Shown one piece after another: positions 6,779 through 7,231 of a DNA stretch of 7,231 bases. The notes under the pieces were generated by a model, which saw only the letters and a list, made by a program, of their open reading frames with translations, was not told the origin of the DNA and did not search any database. Numbering within the stretch: position 1 is the first letter of the stretch; every line of letters starts with the position of its first letter. This stretch comes from an uncultured Lewinella sp. (GTDB lineage Bacteria; Bacteroidota; Bacteroidia; Chitinophagales; Saprospiraceae). The stretch spans positions 1 to 7,231 of the forward strand of contig CALIGP010000229.1 of the NCBI GenBank assembly GCA_938021455.1, read 5' to 3'. The translations under genes and the position numbers were made by a program.

Positions 6779-7231
6779 TCAGTACTTCACGAACCGGAGG
6801 ACTTCTGCCCCTTCCTTATTTTCCACCCGCAGGAGGTAAAGACCGGGCCGAAGATCGTCCATTTCCATAGAAGCAGCGTTTGGGTTCAGGTCCCGGACGT
6901 ACCGCCCATCAGCCGTCATCAGACTAACCCGTTGTACGTTCTCCAGGCTTCCCCGAAAACGAAGTTCTCCGCTTGTAGGGTTAGGGTAAATACCTAGTCT
7001 GGCCGCCGTAAAGCTAGCCGCAACCGGGCCATATATGGTTGCTGTCCCGTCAATATCTATCTGACGAAGCCGGTAAAGGTTGGTACCGTCCAGTGGGCTA
7101 TTATCAACGAACTGGTAGTTATTACTAACGGACTCTCCCGCTGCAATCGTTCCTACCCATTCCCACGCTCTCCCATCGGCGCTACGTTCAAGTTCAAAAC
7201 GGTCATTATCCATTTCGTGTATAGTAGACCA
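6779..7231 (-). CDS. C-terminal end of a secreted T9SS type A sorted protein (cut by window edge)
   Basis: The last 150 residues of a larger protein are in the window. The frame stays open to the right edge, and the ATG at 7213 is internal: the conserved signature WSTIHEMDNDRFELERSADG runs across it. That signature, followed by YQFVDNSPLDGTNLYRLRQIDIDG, is a beta-sandwich module very common just before the sorting domain in large Bacteroidota secreted proteins. The final part (from about LGIYPNPTSGELRF, through LMTADGRYVRDL, to LRPGLYLLRVEN and VLRFVKY) is a T9SS type A domain, which directs export across the outer membrane. The catalytic or binding part that would reveal the function lies outside the window. 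The gene ends 162 bp before the DNA glycosylase gene in the same direction; no convincing terminator is seen between them. Confidence 0.88.
   Translation of the reverse strand, partial: WSTIHEMDNDRFELERSADGRAWEWVGTIAAGESVSNNYQFVDNSPLDGTNLYRLRQIDIDGTATIYGPVAASFTAARLGIYPNPTSGELRFRGSLENVQRVSLMTADGRYVRDLNPNAASMEMDDLRPGLYLLRVENKEGAEVLRFVKY

Noticed and set aside
7196..7213. ATG at 7213 as the start of a 144-residue protein
   Set aside because: The frame stays open to the window edge, and the conserved WST...FELERSADG signature begins upstream of this ATG, so it is an internal methionine of a longer protein.

Overview
The window reads as chromosomal DNA of a Bacteroidota bacterium, most likely of the Saprospiria (Lewinella/Haliscomenobacter-like). 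Reasons: four of the five genes encode secreted proteins and three end in recognisable type IX secretion (T9SS) type A sorting domains; the large protein carries the HYR/Ig-like modules and dockerin block that I know from that class; a textbook Bacteroidota promoter (TTG / TAnnTTTG) is present; and start codons lack Shine-Dalgarno sequences. The lineage call is recognition of sequence style, not a database result.

All genes lie on the minus strand, so transcription runs from high to low coordinates. First comes the C-terminal end of a secreted T9SS protein (7231-6779, cut by the window edge). After 162 bp without a recognisable feature comes a uracil-DNA glycosylase-family protein with four probable iron-sulfur cysteines (6616-5990). 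Directly behind its stop codon sits a promoter (5988-5955) for a 1478-residue secreted protein (5830-1394). That protein has a Cys-rich array of Ig-like modules, a carboxypeptidase-regulatory-like domain, a dockerin, a cohesin-like domain and a T9SS sorting domain. A 13-bp perfect inverted repeat (1331-1367) probably ends that transcript. Two smaller secreted cohesin-like proteins follow: one complete (1147-356, with T9SS domain) and one cut by the left edge (295-1). They are 60 bp apart and may be co-transcribed.

The secreted proteins form a plausible cell-surface set: cohesin-like domains occur in three neighbouring genes, and one of these also has a dockerin, the classical cohesin partner. 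No catalytic (for example glycoside hydrolase) domain is visible, so a structural or adhesive role is more likely than a cellulosome. The DNA glycosylase is a housekeeping repair-type gene with no evident functional link to its neighbours. No tRNA, rRNA, CRISPR array, insertion sequence or phage gene was found, and no plus-strand gene is supported. No gene-free stretch exceeds 300 bp. I see no clearly new biological system here; the cohesin/dockerin surface-protein cluster is the most interesting part.
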